Assembly (NCBI GenBank): GCA_016208845.1
Contig: JACQXH010000093.1
Coordinates: forward strand, 1 to 14,063
From: Nitrospirota bacterium
Lineage (GTDB): Bacteria; Nitrospirota; Thermodesulfovibrionia; UBA6902; BMS3Bbin08
Reading direction: 5' to 3'
DNA: 14,063 nt
The notes below the pieces were generated by a model. That model was given only the letters and a program-made list of their open reading frames with translations, ran no database searches and was not told the DNA's origin. The position numbers were made by a program, and so were the translations under genes. Below, in pieces: positions 1 to 7,248 of the stretch. The stretch's first letter is position 1. Each line of letters begins with the position of its first letter.

Positions 1-24
1 GGGTGGCATAAAGCTGAAATTCAT
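1..24 (-). CDS. Transposase, N-terminal fragment (runs off the window)
   Basis: On the minus strand an ATG at 24-22 opens a frame reading MNFSFMPP up to the window edge. It is preceded by GGGAGG with about 11 nt spacing. Being just inside an IS terminus repeated at the other end of the window, it is most likely the element's transposase. Eight residues cannot identify the family. Confidence 0.45.
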
Positions 25-137
25 GAAATAATCAGCCTCCCGAAAACAGTTTTTCCTAATCCTTTCTACAGAAACAGTGAATTATAAAAAATGCAACTAA
101 ATTTAAGAGAGTTCTTTGTTGTAAGTCCGACAGGCTC
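1..137 (-). mobile_element. Insertion sequence, transposase-proximal end (left copy)
   Basis: Positions 5-137 are the exact reverse complement of 13931-14063, 133 bp without a mismatch. The outer tip reads GAGCCTGTCGGAC on the minus strand and ends at 137. TTAG (138-141) follows and fits the YTAR-type target of some IS5-family elements. A TATAAT (minus strand, 81-86) and a GGGAGG ribosome site precede an ATG at 24, so the transposase gene runs out of the window to the left. The family assignment is tentative because only 8 codons are visible; that both ends belong to one element is certain from the identity. Confidence 0.8.
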
Positions 138-146
138 TTAGACAAT

Positions 147-2012
147 ATGAGATCTTATACAAATCAATATACGCTGCTTTTCTTTTTATCATGGGTCGTT
201 CTGTTTCTGATTTACCCTGTATGGGCGCTTCCCGTCTCTGTTGTTGCGAGGGCAGCTTTATTCTTCGGATTGCTGACTCTTTTTCTTGCGGCGTCGTATT
301 TGATGACCCGTTTGTTCGTCGACTTTCCTGTTGATAAGCCTTTTATTGTGATACCTGAAGATTTTGCGGCAAGTTTCAGAGATAATTTATGGCTTGTTGT
401 TGTCTGCTTAACAGCCGCAGCTTTTCACATACCTGCAATTTTACGCCCTATATTGATCATGGGGGATGAACCACTGCACCTCCAGGGAGGTTTATTAATA
501 TACGATTACATTGACTTTAGCTGGCATAGATCTTTTCAAATTGCGATTTGGGCGCTGTTCATACTGTTCTTGCTGCTCATAAATGCAAAGCATCTCAATA
601 AACTTAACTTAAATAGGTTTGCGGTTCTGCCTGATAGAACAAAAAAACGTGCATTTATCTGTTCACTTTTATTCTTATTAATTTCATATTTTTATGTGCT
701 GAGGGATATACCTTACAAATTAATGCTTATACGCTACCCGCCTGTATCCAAGTATCTTTATTTGGCAATGTATTCTGCTTTCGGCGTAAACCATATATTC
801 CCGAGATTCATACAATTACTTTTTTACCTGTTATGTGGTGTGTACCTGTATCGGACAATTATGTTGTTCGAAGATAAGAGGACAGCAATATTAGGCGCAT
901 CAATATATTTGTTCTTTCCCGTAATATTTGCGTACGCAAACCTCGCTGAGACGGCAAGCGGCCTTAATTTGTTTATATTTGCAATTTCCTTCTATTTCAT
1001 TCGTTATTTGAAAGAAGCAGACCATAGAGATTTATTCCTGACTTCGTATCTCATCGGGACCGGCCTCCTGTATAAAGACCCGGTGCTGTTAATGTTTATT
1101 ATCTCCCTGTCTTTTCTTGTTATGCGTAAATTTTTGCGGCACGACCTGCGCTCCCTGCACGACCTTAAGGTCTTATCTTTATCACTCATATTTATTGTTC
1201 CGTGGATGGTCATATCCAAGCTGTTCAATACAAGGAATTATACGTTCGTGCTTTCCAATATAACCTCACTGAACGGCAATTTGATTAAGTACCTTGCGCT
1301 TCTTTCATCCAACTTATCATGGATCATTTTCGCCTTGTTTTTTTTATCGGTTTTTTATGTTATTTTTTTTAAACGCAATGTCCTCACATTATATTTCGCA
1401 TGCCTCTTTATTATTTATTATTTATTTACAGTATCTGATATTGCATGGGTCGAGCCCCGGCTTTCAATGACTTTTTATCCGACAATCGCAGTGTTCCTGT
1501 CCCTGTTCATTTCGCGCGGAATTGAAACTATTAACCGGAGACATATATTTAAGATTTTCTATTCGGTTTTTACGCTTTATTTAATAATTTTATGTACAGT
1601 GCCTCCTTTCAATAATCAATTTCTTGCCCCCATGAACAAAAAACTTCATTATTATCCGAGCAAAGAGGCCGCAAGCTGGGTCAAGGAAAATATAAAAGAC
1701 GGAGAAAAAATCCTCATGTTGCGGATATTGCCTTTTGATTTTTACCTAATAAAATATGGAATTGACGGAAATAGGATAATTAATCTTTCATATGACATTA
1801 GTGAGGTTTCCACCCCGGAAAAACTAAAGAAATTAACCAAAGAACATAATGCAGGATATATCATGTTCCCTTACGGCCCGCCGTATTCATTCGAGGGAGA
1901 AAGGAAGATCATCAGATATTTAAAAGATGACAATAACAATGAGTTTGCTGAAATCGCAAAGTTCAATATAGATGAATGTTTTATTTATGTATATAAATTG
2001 AAGGATGGATAG
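147..2012 (+). CDS. GT-C (PMT/ArnT-like, GT39-type) membrane glycosyltransferase
   Basis: A 621-residue polytopic membrane protein with roughly ten to twelve hydrophobic segments and a soluble C-terminal tail (about residues 510-621). After the second hydrophobic segment comes MGDEPLHLQG (D107, E108), matching the acidic motif in the first periplasmic loop of GT-C enzymes that move a sugar from a polyprenyl-phosphate donor. The segments around RYPPVSKYLYL, PRFIQLL and GTGLLYKDP are typical of the PMT/GT39 family. The likely role is decoration of a lipid, glycan or protein on the outer side of the inner membrane; the acceptor is unknown. It converges with a GT2 gene 12 bp away that could supply its donor. 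No ribosome site precedes the ATG, and the IS tip ends only 9 bp upstream, so the native start or promoter may have been lost. Confidence 0.75.
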   Translation: MRSYTNQYTLLFFLSWVVLFLIYPVWALPVSVVARAALFFGLLTLFLAASYLMTRLFVDFPVDKPFIVIPEDFAASFRDNLWLVVVCLTAAAFHIPAILRPILIMGDEPLHLQGGLLIYDYIDFSWHRSFQIAIWALFILFLLLINAKHLNKLNLNRFAVLPDRTKKRAFICSLLFLLISYFYVLRDIPYKLMLIRYPPVSKYLYLAMYSAFGVNHIFPRFIQLLFYLLCGVYLYRTIMLFEDKRTAILGASIYLFFPVIFAYANLAETASGLNLFIFAISFYFIRYLKEADHRDLFLTSYLIGTGLLYKDPVLLMFIISLSFLVMRKFLRHDLRSLHDLKVLSLSLIFIVPWMVISKLFNTRNYTFVLSNITSLNGNLIKYLALLSSNLSWIIFALFFLSVFYVIFFKRNVLTLYFACLFIIYYLFTVSDIAWVEPRLSMTFYPTIAVFLSLFISRGIETINRRHIFKIFYSVFTLYLIILCTVPPFNNQFLAPMNKKLHYYPSKEAASWVKENIKDGEKILMLRILPFDFYLIKYGIDGNRIINLSYDISEVSTPEKLKKLTKEHNAGYIMFPYGPPYSFEGERKIIRYLKDDNNNEFAEIAKFNIDECFIYVYKLKDG

Positions 2013-2024
2013 AGACTGAACGCT

Positions 2025-2741
2025 TCATTTCTGTTTGAATATTTTCTTATAAACCAGGAACATATCCTTGATACTGGACGTAATGTGCCTCACTGACATG
2101 ACGCTGGATTCACCGAATGTCCTGGGATAAGTCCTGATCCCCACCTCACCGATAGGATATCCCCTCACCATGGAATTAATGATAATTTCTGCGCCCACAA
2201 AAGCGCTGTTGGAAATGATCTCCATATCCTTCACGACATTGGCCCGAATGATCTTCAAACCGCAATTATGGTCCCTTAAATGGGATTTGAACAGCCACCT
2301 GATAACCAGATTGTATACGTAGGAAATGAATATTCGAAATGTGCCGTATATTTTTGAGTAACGGAATGTTACTATCAGGTCGTAGTGATGCAACAGCTTC
2401 GATATATGGTATAACTCATCCACATTATACTGGTTGTCGCCGTCTGTAAAACAGATCCATTCATAATCCAGCGAATGTTTAAAGCCTGTCTTCAGGGCAG
2501 CGCCGTATCCAAGGTTTGTCTCGTGATGTATGGATACGATTTCAGGATGTCTTTCTGCAAGCCGGTCTGCGATCTCACCCGACCTGTCCGGACTGCCGTC
2601 ATCAACAATGATTATTTTGAATCGGGAAGCAATATCCGAGAGCACTTTCAGTGACTTCATTGCCATATTTTCAACTGTCCCCTCATCACAGTAGACAGGG
2701 AAAAATAACGCTATCGACGGCTTTTCTTTCAGATCATCCAT
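2025..2741 (-). CDS. GT2 glycosyltransferase, polyprenyl-phosphate sugar synthase-like (DPM1/GtrB group)
   Basis: A 238-residue GT-A-fold enzyme. Visible landmarks are FFPVYCDEG near residues 13-21, the nucleotide-binding IIIVDDGSPDRSG (VDDGS 46-50), NLGYGAALKTGF (76-87), the metal-binding TDGDNQY (99-105) and DHNCGLKIIR (157-166). This pattern is characteristic of dolichyl/undecaprenyl-phosphate mannose- or glucose-type synthases. There is no C-terminal membrane pair, so it is the short, soluble or peripheral form. The ATG follows the stop of the SGNH gene with no gap (2741/2742), indicating an operon with translational coupling. The inferred job is charging a polyprenyl phosphate with a sugar for the convergent GT-C enzyme or another membrane transferase. 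The sugar cannot be told from sequence. Confidence 0.82.
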   Translation of the reverse strand: MDDLKEKPSIALFFPVYCDEGTVENMAMKSLKVLSDIASRFKIIIVDDGSPDRSGEIADRLAERHPEIVSIHHETNLGYGAALKTGFKHSLDYEWICFTDGDNQYNVDELYHISKLLHHYDLIVTFRYSKIYGTFRIFISYVYNLVIRWLFKSHLRDHNCGLKIIRANVVKDMEIISNSAFVGAEIIINSMVRGYPIGEVGIRTYPRTFGESSVMSVRHITSSIKDMFLVYKKIFKQK

Positions 2742-3893
2742 TTAATTTCCGAAATCCTTCCATGAAGGCAACTCTTTTATTCTTCCATATACTAATGCGC
2801 TCAATAATCTGTTCTCTGATTCTTTATAATGACCCCTGGATCTGGGAAAACCTGCATGCAGGAATTCCGCGCGAGGATTGAGATAAAAATGCTGATGACC
2901 CATTCTGTAATTATTAAAGAACGATTCACCAACTCCGGAGAATTTTCCATCTGAATTTTCTTCACCATATGGCAAATATAACATAAGGAAATCTGCGTTG
3001 TTGCGAGCGGCAATTTCTGCCATAGTTTCAAACAATTTTTTATTAAGCGATATGCAATCATGTCTGCACCCGCCCGCCAGGTCCGAACGTTTCGGCAAAC
3101 TGACATAGTCTGGATCGTCCAGTTTCCGGCGGATCTTGTCAATTATCTTGATCAGTTGGATAGGTGAGTCACTTCTTTGCATGTTTTGTGAAATCTCTTT
3201 TACAGTCTCCTCTACATTGCCTATCGGGGTATTTGTTATTACAAGCTTCCCATCATTAATTACAAAGCGTGGCTTTTTATAGTCGCGGAAATCCAGCATA
3301 GAGCGGCGCAGGTCATCATCTATGAAAGCTGCTATTATAAGTTTTGGACGAAAAGCAGTTACCTCCTCCGATAACGTGATATACATTTGATCCACACCAT
3401 AACCAGACCCTGACAGATTGAAAACGTTGAGACGGCCATCAAACTGCTGCAGCAAATAAGGCCACGTAATTTTATCATCGATCCCATCCCCAAAGGTAAA
3501 GGAATCGCCAACTATAATAATTCCATATTTCGCCGGATCGTATTTATATTCTGATAAAGAACGATATCCCTGACAATTCATAGTATATGTCATACCGCCC
3601 TTTATCACGGTACTGTGCGGCGTTAGCCCCCATCCTCTGGTCGCATGGGGCTGATGCAACCCGTCATGTTCGACATTCGGGATATCCCCTGCACTGCCCG
3701 TTGCGTGATTGGCTAAGAAATAGCCTTCCCATGAAAATGGCGGCTCGAGGACTTGTGACAGCCTTCTCAAAAAGGTTTGACCGATAAGATCCTTGTTGAC
3801 ATTAATTATCTGTAAACTTAGTTCTATTAACAACAATGTAATTATGAGGATAATTATGGCAAAGAAAACAACGAATACGATCTTTTTCCGCAT
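2742..3893 (-). CDS. Membrane-anchored SGNH/GDSL hydrolase-like protein
   Basis: A 383-residue protein with one N-terminal membrane segment (about residues 4-30) and an extracytoplasmic domain. MNCQGYRS (105-112) followed by GIIIVGDSFTFGDGI (124-138) is the N-x-x-G-[FY]-R plus GDS block of an SGNH-hydrolase group common in exopolysaccharide loci. S131 is the predicted nucleophile. NLSGSGYGVDQ supplies the Gly/Asn blocks. Near the C terminus H355 (RGHYKESENRLL) is in the expected place, but the Asp normally three residues earlier is Ser, so catalysis may use a different acid or be impaired. It may add or remove acyl groups on a glycan. It is the first gene of an operon with the GT2. A weak TTGAAG/TAAGAT promoter lies just upstream, almost touching the ATG, and there is no clear ribosome site. 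Confidence 0.65.
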   Translation of the reverse strand: MRKKIVFVVFFAIIILIITLLLIELSLQIINVNKDLIGQTFLRRLSQVLEPPFSWEGYFLANHATGSAGDIPNVEHDGLHQPHATRGWGLTPHSTVIKGGMTYTMNCQGYRSLSEYKYDPAKYGIIIVGDSFTFGDGIDDKITWPYLLQQFDGRLNVFNLSGSGYGVDQMYITLSEEVTAFRPKLIIAAFIDDDLRRSMLDFRDYKKPRFVINDGKLVITNTPIGNVEETVKEISQNMQRSDSPIQLIKIIDKIRRKLDDPDYVSLPKRSDLAGGCRHDCISLNKKLFETMAEIAARNNADFLMLYLPYGEENSDGKFSGVGESFFNNYRMGHQHFYLNPRAEFLHAGFPRSRGHYKESENRLLSALVYGRIKELPSWKDFGN

Positions 3894-3977
3894 TTGTTAA
3901 TCTTAACAGGAAAACCGCAGCCTCTTCAAGGCTTGATCGCATTTCTATTACGGCCGAATGCGGACAAGTCTTTTTGT

Positions 3978-4006
3978 TTGACAAAGTTGGGCGCTTATTT
4001 TAATAT
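3978..4006 (+). promoter_or_regulatory. Sigma70-type promoter of glyQS
   Basis: TTGACA at 3978-3983, a 17-bp spacer, and TAATAT at 4001-4006. The -35 is a perfect match and the -10 matches 4 of 6. The predicted transcript start is near 4013, leaving a leader of about 50-80 nt before glyQ. Confidence 0.6.
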
Positions 4007-4043
4007 TTAGCTCTAAGAAATGAATTCTAATAATGATCTCACC

Positions 4044-4112
4044 TTAAGGAGGCAGGATAAGTCAATGTCCCGCATCCTTAATCAAAACAAAAATTGTATT
4101 TACAGGATCTAA
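4044..4112 (+). promoter_or_regulatory. glyQ leader: hairpin over a Shine-Dalgarno plus an overlapping 15-codon ORF
   Basis: AAGGAGG (4046-4052) and AGGA (4054-4057) precede an ATG at 4065 that opens MSRILNQNKNCIYRI, with stop at 4110-4112. This short frame overlaps the TTG start of glyQ (4094) in another frame. TTAAGGA (4044-4050) pairs perfectly with TCCTTAA (4075-4081), folding over the Shine-Dalgarno and the ATG. It is either a coupling/attenuation device or the sign of a one-base error or indel that detached the true N terminus of GlyQ. Confidence 0.4.
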
Positions 4113-4927
4113 TATTACAGCTTCATGATTTTTGGTCCCGGCAGGGTTGCGTCATACATCAGCCGTATGACATAGAAGTAGGCGCAGGGACCTTCAACCC
4201 TGCTACCTTCTTCAGAGTACTGGGGCCGGAACCCTGGAAAGCGGCCTATGTCGAACCGTCGAGGCGTCCTACCGACGGAAGATACGGCGAAAACCCGAAC
4301 AGGCTCCAGCATTATTACCAGTATCAGGTGATATTAAAGCCCTCCCCCCCTGATATTCAGGAGCTGTACCTGAACAGCCTTTCGCGCCTTAACATAGACC
4401 TTCTGAAGCATGACATCAGGTTTGTCGAGGATGACTGGGAGTCTCCCACTCTTGGCGCGTGGGGCCTCGGGTGGGAAATCTGGCTTGATGGTATGGAGAT
4501 TACCCAGTTCACTTATTTTCAGCAGGTGGGCGGCATTGAGTTGAGGCCCGTGTCTGTCGAACTGACCTATGGCCTTGAACGTATCTGCATGTACCTGCAG
4601 GAGACGGATAATGTATTTGCCCTCAAATGGGCTGAGGGAATAACCTATGGCGATATCCATCATGAGACCGAGGTGCAGTTCTCAAAGAACAATTTTGACG
4701 AAGCAGATCCAGACATGCATTTTAAACTCTTTGAGATGTACGAAAAGGAATGCAGCAAACTTCTTTCAAAGGCACTCGTCCTGCCGGCCTATGATTTCTG
4801 CCTTAAATACTCTCACGCATTCAATATACTGGATGCACGCGGAGCGATCAGCGTAACTGAGCGGACAAAGTATATAGCAAGGGTGAGGGAATCGATTGGA
4901 TTCCCTCTGCTAAAAATCAAAAATTAA
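4094..4927 (+). CDS. glyQ: Glycine--tRNA ligase alpha subunit
   Basis: The class II catalytic subunit of the alpha2-beta2 glycyl-tRNA synthetase, which forms glycyl-adenylate and charges tRNA-Gly with GlyS. Identity is certain from QGCVIHQPYDIEVGAGT (17-33), PSRRPTDGRYGENPNRLQHY (55-74), FVEDDWESPTLGAWGLGWE and TQFTYFQQVGG. The TTG at 4094 gives MYLQDLILQLHDFW, aligning with the usual N terminus, but no ribosome site precedes it. The good site at 4046-4057 serves an ATG at 4065 in a different frame. The C terminus is odd: after ISVTERTKYIARVR (to residue 265) the family normally has about 17 more residues before GFPLL, but here ESIGFPLL follows at once, giving 277 residues instead of about 290-303. 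The last four codons (KIKN) lie in the AT-rich repeat that separates it from glyS. Confidence 0.95.
   Translation: MYLQDLILQLHDFWSRQGCVIHQPYDIEVGAGTFNPATFFRVLGPEPWKAAYVEPSRRPTDGRYGENPNRLQHYYQYQVILKPSPPDIQELYLNSLSRLNIDLLKHDIRFVEDDWESPTLGAWGLGWEIWLDGMEITQFTYFQQVGGIELRPVSVELTYGLERICMYLQETDNVFALKWAEGITYGDIHHETEVQFSKNNFDEADPDMHFKLFEMYEKECSKLLSKALVLPAYDFCLKYSHAFNILDARGAISVTERTKYIARVRESIGFPLLKIKN
4885..4907 (+). other. Perfect 9-bp inverted repeat at the 3' end of glyQ
   Basis: GAGGGAATC (4885-4893), loop GATTG, GATTCCCTC (4899-4907). It encodes the region where GlyQ appears shortened. No T-tract follows on either strand, so it is not a classical intrinsic terminator. It may be a deletion scar or an mRNA-processing hairpin between glyQ and glyS. 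Confidence 0.55.
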
Positions 4928-5010
4928 AAATAAAAAAGTAAAATTGATGATGTGATATTAAATTAAACAAATTCCTTAATTTTGATATTTGCATTTTAAG
5001 TTTTGAATTT
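4912..5010. repeat. AT-rich dispersed-repeat-like spacer between glyQ and glyS
   Basis: An almost GC-free stretch built from variants of AAAATCAAAAATTAAAAA, with an imperfect inverted partner at 4976-4990 (TTAATTTTGATATTT). It starts inside the last codons of glyQ, supplies its stop codon, and ends just before the glyS ATG, leaving glyS without a recognisable ribosome site. The composition differs sharply from the genes on both sides. Confidence 0.45.
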
Positions 5011-5015
5011 GATAT

Positions 5016-7052
5016 ATGAAACCTTTTCTTCTTGAAATAGGCGTCGAGGAGCTCCCGGCACGGTTCATTCCAAAGGGGGTACAGGCGCTGAAAAACGGCT
5101 TAATCACGCTCCTTGATGAGGCATCTGTTGATTATGACGAGATCCGGGAGTATGCAACTCCGCGCAGACTTGCAATTCTGATTAATGACATTTCAGAAAG
5201 ACAGAAGGACAGGAGCAAAGAGGTCCTCGGTCCTCCCAAAAAAATCGCGATTGATGAAAATGGCAATTTCACAAGGGCTGCGATGGGCTTTGCAAAGTCC
5301 CAGAATGTCGATACGGGAAGTCTGAAAATAATCTCAACGGAGCGCGGAGAATACCTTGCCTCAAATATCGAAGAAAAAGGCCGAATGACGAAAGAGGTGC
5401 TGTCCGATCTATTGCCAAAGCTGATAACATCGTTGCAATTTCCCAAGTCAATGCGGTGGGGCAACGGCAGCCTGCGGTTTGCCCGGCCTATTCACTGGAT
5501 CACCGCACTTCTTGGTCAGGATGTGATCGATTTTGAACTTGACGGATTACGAAGCGGCAATACAACAAGAGGACACCGCTTCTTTTCACCTGAACCCATC
5601 CTTATTATTGACCCTCTCACATACAGAGAAGCCTTATCAAATAATTTTGTAATGACCGATCCTGAGGAAAGGAAAATAGCGATCCTGAACGGGATCAAAA
5701 AAATAGAGGGGGCTCATAATTTCAAGGTCCGGGAGGATAATGACCTTGTTGACACAGTCACATTCCTTGTAGAATATCCGACCGTTGTACTCGGGAATTT
5801 CGATCCCCGCTACCTTACCCTGCCTTCAGAACTTCTGATCACTGTTATGAAGAGCCATCAGAAATATTTCTCTGTCGAAGACGGCCAGGGCAATCTGCTG
5901 CCATATTTTGTGTTGATAAGCAACACAAAATCGGAGAATGACGATATAGTCAGGAGGGGCGCCGAGAGAGTTCTCAGGGCACGGCTTGAAGACGCAAGTT
6001 TCTACTACAGCGAAGACACAGGAAGATCCCTGGGGGATTTTGTTGACCAGTTAAAAGAAGTGACGTTTCAGGAAAAACTCGGAAGCCTCTATCAAAAGGC
6101 AGAACGCATATCTGCTTTGTGCGCCTTCCTTTGTGATAAACTCGGCATTTCCAATAAGGAGAGGGTCCTCAGGGCAGCAATGCTTTCGAAGGCTGACCTT
6201 GTTACAGGCGTTATCAGGGAATTCCCTGAATTACAGGGGTATATGGGCATGATCTATGCAAATAACTCAGGAGAAGGCGGGGAAGTCGCGCTGGCCATAA
6301 ATGAACATTACAAGCCTAAATTTTCCGGCGATACCGTCCCCTCTGGTGAGACCGGCGCCATCGTATCAATTGCTGATAAGATGGACAATATAGCATCATT
6401 CTTTACTCTGGGCCTTATTCCTACCGGTTCAGAGGACCCCTTTGCACTCAGACGTCAGGCGGCAGGGATCATGAACATATTGCAAAAAAGAGATTATGCC
6501 CTTGCCTTAAATGCGCTGATCGGCAAGGCACTGGAGCAGATAGAAAAGGATTCTTCTTTGAGGGATCAGCTCATACAAAAGATCATCAGGTTTTTCGAAC
6601 AGAGGCTGGAGGGCTTGCTGCTTGAAGAAGGTTATCGGTATGACATCGTTAACGCGGTGCTGTCACTGGAGAACCGGGATATGCGAGATTTCAGAAACAG
6701 GCTTGAAATCCTCTCTTCACTTACGCAGGAGGCCGGATTCCCCGACCTCCTGACAGTTGCAAAGCGTGTCTATAATATCCTAGCTAAAATAGAAATGGGC
6801 GGGATAAAACAGGATATCCTGAACGAGCCGGCAGAAAAAGAATTGTTTCAGGCAGCCATTAAAACGGAAAAACGCCTGACTGAAACCAATTTCAGGTCCC
6901 TGCTTGAACTGACCGGCCCTATTAACGTTTTTTTTAATAACGTGCTTGTCATGGATAAAAATCCTGAGATCAGGTCCAACAGACTGGCCCTGCTATCATA
7001 TGTTAAGAAAATATTTGATTCTCTCGGGGATTTCTCAAAGATCGTAAGCTGA
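5016..7052 (+). CDS. glyS: Glycine--tRNA ligase beta subunit
   Basis: The tRNA-binding beta subunit of heterotetrameric glycyl-tRNA synthetase. It begins with the diagnostic LLEIGVEELPARFIPKG and continues with YATPRRLAI, VLGPPKK, GFAKSQ, FPKSMRWG, RFARPIHWI and MKSHQKYF. The HD-like central region includes DKMDNIASFFTLGLIPTGSEDPFALRRQAAGI, and the C-terminal DALR-type anticodon-binding domain ends DKNPEIRSNRLALL. At 678 residues it is essentially full length (family about 690). It lies 88 bp downstream of glyQ and is presumably cotranscribed, but the spacer is AT-rich repeat-like DNA and there is no clear Shine-Dalgarno before the ATG. Nothing in the protein looks damaged, unlike GlyQ. Confidence 0.96.
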   Translation: MKPFLLEIGVEELPARFIPKGVQALKNGLITLLDEASVDYDEIREYATPRRLAILINDISERQKDRSKEVLGPPKKIAIDENGNFTRAAMGFAKSQNVDTGSLKIISTERGEYLASNIEEKGRMTKEVLSDLLPKLITSLQFPKSMRWGNGSLRFARPIHWITALLGQDVIDFELDGLRSGNTTRGHRFFSPEPILIIDPLTYREALSNNFVMTDPEERKIAILNGIKKIEGAHNFKVREDNDLVDTVTFLVEYPTVVLGNFDPRYLTLPSELLITVMKSHQKYFSVEDGQGNLLPYFVLISNTKSENDDIVRRGAERVLRARLEDASFYYSEDTGRSLGDFVDQLKEVTFQEKLGSLYQKAERISALCAFLCDKLGISNKERVLRAAMLSKADLVTGVIREFPELQGYMGMIYANNSGEGGEVALAINEHYKPKFSGDTVPSGETGAIVSIADKMDNIASFFTLGLIPTGSEDPFALRRQAAGIMNILQKRDYALALNALIGKALEQIEKDSSLRDQLIQKIIRFFEQRLEGLLLEEGYRYDIVNAVLSLENRDMRDFRNRLEILSSLTQEAGFPDLLTVAKRVYNILAKIEMGGIKQDILNEPAEKELFQAAIKTEKRLTETNFRSLLELTGPINVFFNNVLVMDKNPEIRSNRLALLSYVKKIFDSLGDFSKIVS

Positions 7053-7071
7053 TTAATTCAAATAATGCAAT

Positions 7072-7200
7072 TCACCACAGATCAAAACAGATAATTGAAT
7101 AATAAAAAAGAGTTTAGCCACGGATTAACACGGATGAACCTGCCCGCCGGACAGGCAGGCGCGGATATGCCTATCGGCAGACAGATAAACACAGATAGAC
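7072..7200 (+). repeat. Composite dispersed intergenic repeat after glyS
   Basis: Contains TTTAGCCACGGATTAACACG, CACGGATGAA and ACAGATAAACACAGATAG. These match, in inverted form, 9863-9894, and TTTAGCCACGGAT recurs at 13412-13424. Embedded is CCTGCC (7139-7144) facing GGCAGG (7154-7159). No coding potential is visible and no clear terminator follows glyS. Such repeats are widespread in environmental bacterial genomes; their function is unknown. Confidence 0.55.
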
Positions 7201-7248
7201 TAAAAAAATAATCCCTAAATGGAGAATCCGTAAATCAGCGGTTTAAGT

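Noticed and set aside
3802..3984. 60-codon minus-strand frame with cysteines upstream of the SGNH gene
   Set aside because: It overlaps the start of the clearly coding SGNH gene in another frame and has no ribosome site or family resemblance.
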